Assembly (NCBI RefSeq): GCF_037893015.1
Contig: NC_133661.1
Location: forward strand, 189,485,991 to 189,549,990
From: Macrotis lagotis
Taxonomy: Eukaryota > Chordata > Mammalia > Peramelemorphia > Peramelidae
DNA: 64,000 nucleotides
Direction: 5' to 3'
A program made the translations under genes and the position numbers. The notes beneath the pieces are model-generated. The model was given only the letters and a program-made list of their open reading frames with translations, searched no databases and had not been told where the DNA came from. Shown one piece after another: positions 45,313 to 56,815 of this stretch. Numbering within the stretch: the first letter of the stretch is position 1; every line of letters begins with the position of its first letter.

Positions 45313-47069
45313 TTCATTTACAAATAATGATAATTATATGTTAACATAAATAATATCTTAATGAAAATAACTATTTTCTAAAAGATTCAGTCATAGTTAT
45401 TACACTGTTTTAAATGATCTTGAAAATCTAATTGTCTCATTCAAGCAGAGATACCTGAATCCTCATATGTACTTCTACATTCAATATGTATTGATTTCTT
45501 GTTTTGTTGAAGTATATGAAGACAGTCTGACATTACAGAGATGTATAATTAAAATCAAGAAACATTTTACTAGAGAAATGACATCTTAGTATCATCATTT
45601 AAACACTTTTCACCTCATAGAAACACTCACTGGAAGGACTTTAGGGATTTTCTGGAATCCATGGATTCCACTGTACAAACCACTGTAAACCACTGTACAA
45701 AAGTATCACAGAGTGAGAAAGTAGTATGGTTGCAGAGCATGAAGATTTCCTGGTACATTGTATTTCCAAGAGATATTTCAATCCTTAACTGATGCAAAGA
45801 ATAGACATCATATGAATGATGCTATCATTTTTCCAATAACATTTACTTCATATGAAGTGCTTCATATATTTACTTCATATTAGTATTTGCTTCATATTCA
45901 GATCTTTACTGGATCTATGTTACTAAAGTTCCTCCAACCAGCAAAGGGTCTGAGACTGTATTTTATATTACAAAAAGGTTCTTTAAGCCTTGTAAGTCGT
46001 TTACTATTCTAAATGGCTTGGAATTGTAGACAGATGAATACAGGACAGCATAGGATATAATGATTCCAGATTTTTTTTGTTATATGGATGTTTATTTAAG
46101 CAAGGACATTTTACAGTTGACAGTCCATAGGATCTTCCAGGAGAAAGGTGGAGGAGACACTCTGGATATCTGAGTTAGTTCTAGTTTTCTAATTAATTTA
46201 AGTTGGTCTCCTGAGCTTCTGGTCAAGGTTGAAACTTAAGAAAAAGGCTTAATGGATGGAGAAGAATTCTAAGGGTGTATGTGTTGCAAGATTCAAACTT
46301 GCTACTAATTTATGGATGTAGTTTTAACAGAAAGTTGGTTGTTTACCTATTTGTTCATTACAAGTTTAAAATGAAAGTTTTCATCCATCATTTCCTATAT
46401 GGTAAGGAGCTCTTTTAGGCCATGAGAATAAAAAATAAAAAATAAACAAAGTTTGCAATAATACATATATTATTTTGCTAAACCAAATTGGAAAATGCAA
46501 ATATTTATATAAAACAACAGAAATTATTTTAAGAGGGACAGTTTTCTTATAAGAGGTGGGATCAAGTAAGGTTTCAAGTAAGAGATGGCATCTCGATTCT
46601 GTTATTAAGAAAGCTAAGAATTATATGAGACTGATGCAAATTGGGATGCTAGTTATCATCAAGTCAAAGTTATATAGTCAAGACATGGTATTTCATGATA
46701 ATGAGAAGCTAGGGAGGCAGACTGAGTAGAAGACACAGTGTTACATTATAAGATGGGAAAATAGATGAGAACCATTTTGTAGAACTTTAAACTTCATGAT
46801 GAGAATTTGCATTTTATCCAAAGGTCATTGAATATTATCTTTAAAATTTTATTTTTAATTTATGAAGATAGTATTTCCATATCAGAGTGGAACAAAAAAG
46901 AGGGTTGTATATATAATTATAAGTTTCTTAAGTGCAATTAGCTATTCCTCTCACATATATAGTATAGTTATCATGTAACTCTCCTTTTTTTTTAACTTCT
47001 CTCTAACCAAGAGTTGGACACCCTTAGACTCAATGTCTGAATAGCCTTTTACTTTCTTTGAATTTCTTT
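45313..47069. other. Unassigned intergenic DNA
   Basis: About 1.75 kb with no gene. 45843-45905 contains three short copies of 'acttcatat' or similar. Confidence 0.4.
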
Positions 47070-48120
47070 GAATTCCTACAGAAAAATTACCCAGATAACC
47101 TAGATGCAGTGGGCAAATTAGAAACTGAGATTCCACTGATCTCCCCTGGAAAGAGATCAAAAAAAAAAACAACCCCCAGGAATATTATAGATATTATAGC
47201 CAACTTCCAGAAATCCCAAGTCAAAGAGAAAATATTACAAGCAGCCAAAAGGACACAATTCAAATATCATGGTGCTGCAGTCAGCATCACACAAGACTTA
47301 GCAGCAACTACATTAAGGGCTTCTAGGGCTTAGAATATAATGTTCTCCAATGCAAAAGAGCTCAGAATGTAACCTACCCAGCAAAACTGGACTTCCTCTT
47401 CCAGGGGAAAAAGATAGACTTTCAATGAACCAGGGGAATTTCAAATGTTCCTGTTGAAATGCCCAGAGCTGAATAGAAAGTCCTCAAATACAGGACTCAG
47501 GTGAAACATAGAGAGTGGAGGAGAAGGGTAAAATATGAGGCACTTAATGATGATGAACTACATGTATTCCTGCATAGAAAAATGATACTGATAAGACTCA
47601 TATGAAACTTCTCATTTAATAGAACAGGTAGAAGGAACTTTTATAAATGAAGCACATAGGAGAGTTGAATTTGAAGATATAATATATTGTAAAAATGCAA
47701 TCGATGGCTAAAATTGATATGTAATGGGAATAAGAGAAAGAAGAGGTGGAATAGACTAAGATATTTCATATAATTAGATTTTTTTTATTATTGCAATTAG
47801 CTATTGCAATGATATGGAAGGGGGGAATGAGGGAACTTTCAATCTCATCAGAGGTGCCTCAGAGAGGAAACAGCATATATATATATATATATTTGCTTTT
47901 TATTTTAACAAGAATTCTGAAAAGTTTAGAAAATGTTAAATGTATCAATGGGTCCCTAACCCTGGATTTTCAATAACCCTATGAAAAGCAATCTCCCTGT
48001 CAACAATTCCAACTTTCCTTATCTAGCTCAACAAGTTCCTTACTCATATTTCCTTAATAAGGTTCAATAATTTTGCTCATTTACTTCAGAGTCTACCATT
48101 GCTCATTTTGTAATTTTTTA
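47070..48120 (+). repeat. Left arm of 1.05-kb inverted repeat (HAL1 part plus flank)
   Basis: Reverse-complement match of 50284-51322, by eye about 96-97 percent identical. 47070-47885 is HAL1 ORF1 C-terminal and 3' text in sense orientation (AAKRTQFKYHGAAVSITQDL). 47886-48120 is non-HAL1 flank that matches the flank left of the HAL1 in the other arm. The arm starts abruptly at 'gaattcc' (47070) and stops at 'taatttttta' (48120). Confidence 0.9.
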
Positions 48121-48468
48121 CAGAAGATAAGTTGTGGAACAAAAAGTAGGCTTCTGATGGTTCGTGGAAATGTGATTTAGTGATTTTGAAATATGAATAC
48201 TCCAGTAGTCTAATGGATCAAATAACATAATAAATTTTGGATACTTTGGAAAAGCTAAGGTTCTATATAAATATTGAATCATTTTCTAGCTATCAATATA
48301 AGTTTAGGAAATGCTTGCTGTATTCTACGACTATAATCACTGAACCAATATTCTTAAATAGCTTAAGACAGGGATTCTCTGAGTGGAGTGAAAGTGACAT
48401 TAATGAGAGATTCTGTTAAAGTAGGATTGACAAAGTATGGAAATTAAGGTGATATTAGAACTGAATGA

Positions 48469-48758
48469 TATCACACCCAATTTGGATCAAGGAACAACAT
48501 GGAAACAAAGTAAAGACTGACAGATTGCTTTCCGTGGGGGTGGGGTGGGTGGTGGGAAGTAAGATTTGGGGGAAGTTGTAAAAGTCAAATAATATCTTTA
48601 ATAAAAATAAATTTAAAACATATCTGGTTTGCTACCCTCAAGACAATAACCTACTCGTGCTCAAGGTCACTAAAATTGTGTAGGCCTCCTTTTAGAAAAT
48701 AAAATCAGTGGGCTTATACTTTTTAAAAATAAAATAGAGATTGACCTTCAAAAAAAAA
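48469..48758 (+). mobile_element. L1 3' end with 3' transduction
   Basis: 48469-48620 is the last about 150 bp of an L1 like copy E ('cacacccaatttggatcaag' to 'aataatatctttaataaaaa'). It is followed by about 130 bp of non-L1 sequence (48622-48749) with AATAAA near 48729 and a 10-A tail. The whole is flanked by the 12-bp repeat 'agaactgaatga' at 48457-48468 and 48759-48770, so it came in as one unit. Confidence 0.85.
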
Positions 48759-48770
48759 AGAACTGAATGA

Positions 48771-49109
48771 GAGGAAAATTCCAAAGATGTATTCAAAACT
48801 GAAAATGTACTTCCTGAAAGGCTACTATTGCCATCAGCAAAAATAGAGAAATAACTCAATATTATATTTTATTATATTTACTTCACTCAGAAGATATTTA
48901 TCAAGATCCTAGTGGCTATATGTTGTCATCACTCTCCTAACTCCACAATTTTCTCAACGTCATCAACCACATTTTTTAAAGCAATTCAACAAAATATATT
49001 TAACAGTATTTTTAAAGACAGGAGAAAAAGAACATCAAAATAAGAAGAATGTATAATGTAGAATATTTATAAGGTTCTGCATTTCTGACCTCTAGGCTCC
49101 AAGGATCTT
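48771..49109. other. Unassigned AT-rich DNA
   Basis: No gene or clear repeat seen. Confidence 0.4.
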
Positions 49110-49520
49110 AAAAGTCATCATGAAAATGACTGACTCTTCTACTAGTATTGTACTGCTGGTATTCTTAGTTAGAGATCACTGCTTCTGTCTCTCATAGGCC
49201 TCTTACACTCAACATGAACATAACAGAGCTAATTTCTCTTAAATCATTTTTTATACATGCTATCTTATTTATATTGATTGCACCACCCCAAAAAGCCTTA
49301 ATGCTCCATCTCCTTCAACTGTAAGCACCATTGATCACCAAATTTTCTCATTCTACCTTCACAAAATCTCTTGCATTGGTCATTTCTTTGCATTAACACA
49401 ACACTTCAGCTGACTGAACCTAATTATCTCTCATTGATGATATTGAAACAGTTTCCTTATTTTCATCTTTGCCTTTAATTTCCTACCTCAAATCCACAAT
49501 AGACATAACTGCTAAATTAA
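49110..49520 (+). repeat. Possible L2 LINE fragment
   Basis: Pyrimidine-rich text such as 'attctaccttcacaaaatct' then 'cttgcattggtcatttcttt' follows the order of mammalian L2 reverse transcriptase DNA. Weak and old. Confidence 0.45.
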
Positions 49521-49549
49521 TACTCTAAGAATTCCTTTTCATAATATAG

Positions 49550-50170
49550 AATTTCTAAAGGTCTAAATTGTCATCAATAAAGGAAATGCAATAAATAGCA
49601 AACATGAGATATTATTTTATACCTATAAGATTGGTTAAAATGAGCAAAGGGAAAGAAACAAATGTTGGAGAAACTGTGGAAAAACTGGGACATTAATTCA
49701 TTGTGGAATTGTGGACTTATCAACCCACTTTGAAGAATGAGCTGGAATTCTGTTATGAAACATTCTGTACTTTACTCTTTCCAAAGATGAATAGGGGAAA
49801 AGAAAAAATTCTATATGTTCTTAAATATTTATATTTTAGCATCAAAAAACAGAAATTAGCTAGATGACCAAAAATTGAGAAATGGGCAAGAGAATTGTGG
49901 TATATAAATATGATGAAATGCAATTGTACTATAAGAAAGGATGACTTTGATGAGTTTAGAAAAGCATGGATACACTGGCATGAAGCAAAATTTTGAGAAA
50001 CCAGATAAAATATATTCAGTAACAATATTATTTTAAAACCAACTCAGAAGGAATAAATCATTTTAACTCATACAAAAATGCAGAAGAATTATTAAAAGCC
50101 TATGAAGGAAAATGCTAACTTCATCCAGAAAAACTGAAAAAAACAAAAATGAATAGAATTATTGTACACA
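49550..50170 (+). mobile_element. Old L1 3' part
   Basis: Sense text of an old marsupial L1 after the reverse transcriptase: 'acaaatgttggagaaactgt', 'aaactgggacattaattcat', 'attgagaaatgggcaagaga', 'ctataagaaaggatgacttt'. Heavily decayed. Confidence 0.65.
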
Positions 50171-50196
50171 TATTTAAAATAATTCTATAACTTCAT

Positions 50197-50283
50197 ATAT
50201 ATGTATATATGTGTATGTATGTGTATGTGTATATATATAAATATATATGTATGTGTGTATGTATGTATATAAATTTTTGTATA
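50197..50283. repeat. (TATG/TA)n microsatellite
   Basis: Runs of 'atgtatatatgtgtatgtat' and similar. It directly abuts the inner end of the right inverted-repeat arm. Confidence 0.85.
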
Positions 50284-51322
50284 TAAAAAATTACAAAATG
50301 AGCAATGGTAGACTCTGAAGTAAATGAGCAAAATTATTGAACCTTATTAAGGAAAAATGAGTAAGGAACTTGTTGAGCTAGATAAGGAAAGTTGGAATTG
50401 TTGACAGGGAGATTGCTTTTCATAGGGTTATTGAAAATACAGGGTTAGGGACCCATTGATACATTTAACATTTTCTAAACTTTTCAGGATTCTTGTTTAA
50501 ATAAAAAGCAAATATATATGCTGTTTCCTCTCCGAGGCACCTCTGATGAGATTGAAAGTTCCCTCATTCCCCCCTTCCATATCATTGCAATAGCTCATTG
50601 CAATAATAAAAAAAATCTTATTATATGAAATATCTTAGTCTATTCCACCTCTTCTTTCTCTTATTCCCATTACATATCAATTTTAGCCATCAATTGCATT
50701 TTTACAATATATTATATCTTCAAATTCAACTCTCCTATGTGCTTCATTTATAAAAGTTCCTTCTACCTGTTCTATTAAATGAGAAGTTTCATATGAGTCT
50801 TATCAGTATCATTTTTCTATGCAGGAATACATGTAGTTCATTATCATTAAGTGCCTCATATTTTACCCTTCCCCTCCACTTTCTATGTTTCACCTGAGTC
50901 CTGTATTTGAGGACTTTCTATTCAGCTCTGGGCATTTCAACAGGAACATTTGAAATTCCCCTGGTTCATTGAAAGTCTATCTTTTTCCCTGGAAGAGGAT
51001 GTTCAGTTTTGCTCAGTAGGTTACATTCTGAGCTCTTTTGCGTTGGAGAACATTATATTCTAAGCCCGAGAAGCCCTTAATGTAGTTTCTGCTAAGTTTT
51101 GTGTGATGCTGACTGCATCTCCATGATATTTGAATTGTGTCCTTTTGGCTACTCCTAATATTTTCTTTTTGACTTAGGAGTTCTGGAATTTGGCTATAAT
51201 ATTCCTGGGGGTTGGTTTTTTTTTTTTTTTGGATCTCTTTCCCTGGGGGAGATCGGTGGAATCTCAATTTCTAATTTGGCCACTGCTTCTAGGTTATCTG
51301 GGCAATTTTTCTTTAGGAATTC
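50284..51322 (-). repeat. Right arm of inverted repeat
   Basis: Partner of 47070-48120. 50284-50513 is the original flank and 50514-51322 is part of the inverted HAL1 segment. Because the HAL1 continues past this arm to 52618 while the left copy stops, this arm looks like the source. Confidence 0.9.
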
Positions 51323-51990
51323 TTTAAAAATGAGGTCAAGGTTGTTTTCCTGATCATGACTTTCAGGTATCCCAATAATTTTTAATTATCTTTCATGAAT
51401 CTGTTTTCCAGATCAGTTGCTTTTTGAAAGAGATATTTCACATTTTCTTCTAATTATTCATTCTTTTGTTTAAGGATGTATTGTCTTTTGACTTCTTGTA
51501 AAGTCAACAGCTTCCCTTAGCTCCATTCTAGACTTGAAGGATTTGTTTTTCTCAGAGAGCTTTCTTATCTCTTTTTAGATCTGGCCAATTCTGCTTTGCA
51601 AAGCATTCCTCTCCTCAATAACTTTTTGAACTGTTTTATCATTTGACCTATGCTGGTTTTTAACATGTTATTTTCTTCAGCATTTTTTTGGATCTCCTTG
51701 ACTAAGCTGCTGACTTCATTTTCATGTTTTCCCTACATCTCTCTCATTTCTTTCCCCAATTTTTCTTCTATCTATGTTACTTGATTTTCAAAATCTTTCT
51801 GAATTCTGTGATAGTCTGATTCCAACTGCTTTATTTCTTGGAGTCTTTAGATGCAGAAGCTTAGACTTTCTCATCTTCAGATTGAATATTTTGGTGCTCC
51901 ATGGGACCAAAGTAATTGCCCATGGTCAGGTTATTTTTTTTCTGTTTACTCAATTCCCTAGCTTGTGTCTGGTTTTCGGGTGTTTCCTGA
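50900..51990 (-). pseudogene. HAL1 ORF1 relic (inverted part)
   Basis: Minus strand, same domain order as 26189-27261 but more decayed: N-terminal and coiled-coil text at about 51990-51450, the RRM text at about 51400-51300 and the C-terminal domain at about 51170-50920. Many stops and frameshifts. Confidence 0.75.
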
Positions 51991-52105
51991 GCTTTTGAGT
52001 AATATTGGGGCACCCCCCCAAAAAAGGAGAGAAGGGGTACAATGGAAGATGGGATGTGAGTGATGGAGAAGAGGATGGACCATGGGGGAGAGGGTTAGAT
52101 ATAAC

Positions 52106-52262
52106 ATATTTTCTTTTTTACTTCTTGCAAGGGACGGGGATTGAATGGCCTGTCCAGGGCCACAGGGACAGGTAGTTGCTGGGCCTAATGGGTGGTATGT
52201 GGGTTCGGTGCCTCTTGGCCCCAGGGCTAGTGTTTCGTCTGCTTTGCCAATCAGCTACCCCA
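52106..52262 (-). repeat. SINE-like module in HAL1 3' UTR
   Basis: 'cttgcaagggacggggattg' to 'gccaatcagctacccca'. Same module and position as 25548-25699 in the other HAL1 copy, antisense to HAL1. Confidence 0.8.
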
Positions 52263-52679
52263 CAACACAAGAAGAGGAACAGAGTAAAAAGAGGGAGAAA
52301 ATATAGTTTATTTTAGTGAGGAATTATGAATGGCAGGAGTTGCAATCAGCAATAGCAACTGTGGAAAAATATGGAAGTAATCTTTGGGATAGACTTATCA
52401 TAAAGAATGTGATCCACCCACGAAAGAACTGGTGTTTTGGGAACACAGATTGAAATACATATAATTTTTTTTCTTTTTCTTTTTCTTTTTCCTTTATTGT
52501 TTGTGAGGGTCTATATTTTTAGGGGGGAAGGGGTAGTCTTAAACAGAAATATTTTTTGTAATGTCTAAAAAATTTCATTTGCACAAACATAAAACTAATT
52601 AAATATATATTAAGATAAAAATAAAGAGTAAATTTGAGGCTTTGTAACTTAGTCAACAAATTTTTTAAATAGAATTTGT

Positions 52680-54404
52680 ATTTTCCATATTTGTGCATGC
52701 ATGTATATTTCAGTAGAAATTCATCTTTTCTCTCTCCTCCTCTGAATCTCCCTGTCCTTCAAATCAGCATGTTGCATGTTACAAGCCTGGATAGTCAAGC
52801 AATACACTTTTCACATTGGTTATGTCCAAAGAAATGCCTCATTCTTGATTCTGTGTCCATCAGTTTTTTTCCCCCTCAAGAAGTATATAACATCTTTCAT
52901 CATTAATCCTTGGAAGTCATGATTTATCACTGCATTAATTCAGTTTCTAATTATTTCAGAGTTTTTTGTATCTGCTGCATAAATTCTCTTATTTCTGTTC
53001 AGTTTCCTTTGTATTGTACATATATGACTTCCCAAGTTTCTCTCAAACAATTCTTCTTATTTCTTATATAATAATATTATTCCCTAATTTATTTAGTCAT
53101 TTCCAGGTGCATAATACCAAATCTCTTTTTGCTTTTTTTGCCCTCAAAAAAGGACAATAAATATTTAGACAACTTTAGAGTTTGTTTTGGTAGGATTAAC
53201 TCTTTCATTAGTCTATTCTTCTTAGCCCCTTTCTCCCCTTCTATTTACCTTTTACTTTCTTTTTGAATGAAATGTTTTTCTCATACTAGCTGTTTACTTG
53301 TGTGTATTCTTTTTAAATTGACTAGTTTAGATTAGTGAATTTCCAGTGCCAGTCATTCCCCTCCACTGAAACACCCCTCCATCTTGTTTGTATAGTTGTG
53401 CATTCAATGTAATATTTGTGCATTCAAATTATTTGAGATAACAGTTACTTGTCATCTCCACCAGTATTTTCCTCTTCCTCTTTGCTTCCATTATTTTCTT
53501 AAGTTCATTAAGAAAACAGAATTACTCTGAGACCTTTTCTATTTAGAGTCCCTCTATGAACTTTAAGGATAATAAATTAAGATGGAATAGTAATTTTTAA
53601 CATTTAAGCAGTTTATCATTGTTTAGTCTTCTTTCATTGTTTATTCATATTTCATGAATTCTATTTGCCTTTTATCAGGAATGTTTAGAAATTGAGATTT
53701 CTTTAAAGATCCATTTTTCTTTTGTAGTATCATTATACTAATTTTTCCTCAGTAAGTCTTTCTTACTTGTTTGTTGTCTGAAATATTATATTCAAACCTT
53801 TCCTTTTCTATGTGTTGGCTGCTAAATAATGTGTGATCCTATTTGTGGCCTGTTTCTGGAAACTTGTTTTATTTTTCCTTTGACATGGAAATTTTAGATT
53901 TTGACAATAATGTTCATGGAAATTTGTGGTTTCTTTCTAGATATAACCAGTAGACTCTTTCTATTTCCACTTCTTTTCTGGTCCCAAGAGATATGTACAT
54001 GTTTTTAGAATATTTTTTGAAATTTGATTTTGAGGCTCTTTTTATAACATTAAAATAATCCAATGACTCAAGAATTTTCTGCTCAATCTTTTTTCTGGGG
54101 CACTTCTTATTGCTATATCTTATATTTTCTTTTTTTCCAATCTTTCCAATTTAAAATTCCTTGTTGACTTCTATTTCATCCCCTTGAGTTTGTTATTAAG
54201 ACAAGGTTTATAACTCCAGCTGTTAATTTCCTTAACATTCTTCTATAACTCTTATTTTTTTATACATTTTTCTTTGTATTTCTCACTTCATCAATAAAAA
54301 TATTTTTAAATCTTTCAAAAACTCATTCTTCATCACTTCCAGGAATTCTACCTGAAGTTGTACCCAAGCTACTCTCTGTGCATGCCTGCATGTGTATGTA
54401 TGTA

Positions 54405-54444
<40 letters not shown>

Positions 54445-55200
54445 AGACTTTGGTCATAGATATTTTCGTTTCATTGACATCTGCATTTATTTCTTGAGTT
54501 TCTCTATTACTAAAACATCTTTCTAAGGTTGGATTTTTTTCTCCTTTGTTTACTCTTCTGTCCCATTTCCTAACTTCAGATTGGATTTTAGGATTTGACT
54601 CTTGGATCTTTAGAATGGAAGCCTGGGTTGGTCTTATTGCTGTCTTCTAGGGACACTGATAATTGTTTCAAGATCTCAGGGGTAGCTCAGCCTGGGCACC
54701 TGAACATATTAGGTTTTCCCAATGTGGTCTCACCCATAGTAAAGTCTGATGGCTGCACCCTAGTTTGACCTCTGCAAGTTTACGAACTGGGTTTTGGTCT
54801 GACTATAACCTACTTATAGATTTAGTCCCCATCGGTTAACTGAAAAATCCATTGTTTTGGACTGAAAAAATTGTAGATCATTTTTTGTTTTGGTATTCTA
54901 TTCTTGGTATTTGTTCTGCAGTCTGGGCAAGTTGATGAAACTGAGAATTTGTTGTCATCCTGCTACTTGCTTTTGTAATTGTTTCTCTCTTAGTCATTAT
55001 ATCATCAAGAGCTCTTTGCCAAGGAACTAATTCCACTCCCAGTTGTAAGTTTCTTCCTCATTTTCCTTTAGATTTGGAACCTGGAATTGAGTGGTGCACT
55101 ATCAGTATGGATCAGAGACCTCTTCTTCCTCCAATGTAAAAGTTATTTGATGTTTTCTATGTTCATCATTCCTGTCTAACATAGCTATTGTCCAAATAGT
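52680..55200 (-). mobile_element. Old L1, 3' end plus ORF1 and 5' UTR, internally deleted
   Basis: 52680-53160 is antisense L1 3' UTR/ORF2 end text ('tcccaagtttctctcaaaca'). 53160-53450 resembles the inter-ORF spacer. 53480-54250 is an ORF1 relic ('taaataatgtgtgatcctat', 'aaattttagattttgacaat'). 54500-55200 is 5' UTR-like. Most of ORF2 is absent. Could be more than one insertion. Confidence 0.55.
54390..54441. repeat. (TATG)n(TG)n microsatellite
   Basis: 'tgtatgtatgtatgtgtgtg' followed by a pure TG run to about 54441. Confidence 0.95.
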
Positions 55201-55456
55201 TCAGACTCCCTCTGCCAGCCTTAATAAAAAATAATTCACTGTGACTTTTAATTGCATTTATCACACGAGGATTCAATTAGTGCCTTTTCTAAATCAGTTT
55301 GGATAAGCCTAGGGGAATCTCACCATATTTTTTCCTATTATTCGATCATCTTGTTTCTGTTTACTCAACTTCATATACTAAATGGAGGATTGACATTTTA
55401 ATATAAAACACTTTTTTGGTAATGCAACTGTTCTAATTTCTTTCTCATTTTCTTCC

Positions 55457-55462
55457 TTCTAG
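55457..55462 (+). promoter_or_regulatory. Splice acceptor of OR pseudogene 3
   Basis: 'ttttcttccttctag' ends at 55462, 20 nt before the ATG at 55483, the same spacing as in the other two OR copies. Confidence 0.65.
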
Positions 55463-55482
55463 GTATCAACATAGTCAGTCTG

Positions 55483-56430
55483 ATGAAAGAACTGAATAAC
55501 TCAATGGTGTTAGAGTTTGTATTCATGGGAATCTTTAGTTCTTGGACAATGCAATGACTCCTTTTGGTTTTCTCCTCCATCTTCTGTGTTGCCATTGTTT
55601 TGGGAAACCTCCTCATTGTATTCAAAGTGACTTATGATCCTCAGTTACAGTCTTCTATGTATTTTCTATTGACTAGTCTATCCTTTATTGACATGTCTCT
55701 CAACAGTTGTTGATCCCAAGATAACGTATGACCTTTTCTATGAACATAAAGCCATATCATTTCAATGTTGTATCAAACAGATTTTCTTTATTCAATTAAT
55801 GGGAGGAACTGAGAGAGTGTTACTTGTTACTGTGGCCTTGGACAGATATATTGCCATTTGTAAACCTCTCCACTATCTGACTTTTATGAATCCAAGACTA
55901 TGCATTTTTTTCCACATATCTACTTGGCTATTGGTCTTATATGCTCTCTCATCCAGTTGACTTTTGTGGTAAATCTGCATTTTTGTGGTCCTAATAAAGT
56001 TGATAGTATTTATTGTGACCTTCCTTGCTTCATCAAATTGACTTGTATAGACACTTATAAGCTGGAGTTCATTGTCACTCCTAACAGTGGTTTCATCTCC
56101 ATTGGCACTATGTTCCTTATGTTCACCTCCTACATTAACATTTTGGTCACTGTTCAAAAAGACTCATCTAATGTATTGTCCAAGGCTTTCTCTACTCTGT
56201 CAGCCCACATTAGTGTGATGGTACTCTTTTGATCCATGCATCTTCGTTTATGTAAGGACATTCCCTAAATGCCAGTGGATAAATTTCTTGCAATTCTTGA
56301 TTTCATTATTACTCCTGTCTTAAATCCTTTTATTCATGCATTCAGAAACAAAGTTATGAGGGTGGCAGTCAAGAGACTAAGTAGCCAGTTTGTGAATTTT
56401 GAAAACAGTTCTAAAATTCTAATTTACTAG
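55483..56430 (+). pseudogene. Olfactory receptor pseudogene 3 (OR4F-like)
   Basis: Third tandem paralog. Recognisable parts: [116 protein letters not shown] and C-terminal FRNKVMRVAVKR. Breaks: a stop at 55555 (codon 25), frame changes near 55695 and near 55930, and another near 56230 followed by stops. The intact copy's LHSPMY is altered to LQSSMY. The terminal TAG at 56428 is by homology. Confidence 0.93.
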
Positions 56431-56675
56431 TGAAGAATATGTTTTAATTTCATTCTGTCCACCTTATAACTTATGGAAGTCAACATTAGTTCTTTAAACC
56501 TGGAATTCCCTTGATAAAATGTACTGGTAAAATTGTCCTCAGGATGATTTTCAGACTATCTCAGAATGCCAAAACATATTGCTGATACTTTTACAATGGT
56601 TCAAATAAATATTTTAATTATTTTCCATCCTAGAGCTAAAAAAAAGTTATTGTGGTAAACCTTTATGTGTGTGTG

Positions 56676-56705
56676 TGTATATATACATATATATATATAT
56701 ATATT
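56676..56705. repeat. (TG)n(TA)n microsatellite
   Basis: 'gtgtgtgtgtatatatacat' followed by an AT run. Confidence 0.85.
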
Positions 56706-56749
56706 TCTTGCTTGCTTAATGTACAGGATCTCCATAAAGTCCTATTAAG

Positions 56750-56815
56750 TTTTTTTAGGGTTTTGCAGCACAGTGGGGTTAAGTGACTTGCTCAACATCA
56801 CACAGCTATATTATT
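56750..56815 (-). repeat. Truncated tRNA-SINE
   Basis: Only the 3' half ('gcacagtggggttaagtgac', 'ttgctcaacatcacacagct') remains. Confidence 0.65.

Larger units (their letters stand above)
50514..52618 (+). mobile_element. HAL1 with inverted 5' segment (twin-primed insertion)
   Basis: 50514 to about 52010 is HAL1 in minus orientation (ORF1 and start of the 5' UTR at the right end). 52020-52618 is HAL1 3' UTR in plus orientation. In coordinates of the HAL1 at 24850-27480, the inverted part ends at about 25815 and the plus part resumes at about 25785, so only a few tens of bases are missing. Flanks are 'aaataaaaagcaaat' (50499-50513) and 'aaataaagagtaaat' (52619-52633), 13 of 15 identical. This is the classical outcome of twin priming. 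Confidence 0.85.

Noticed and set aside
47070-51322. Inverted repeat as the termini of a DNA transposon
   Set aside because: The arms consist of HAL1 plus flank and the spacer holds only LINE fragments. No transposase and no matching target-site duplication at the outer ends.
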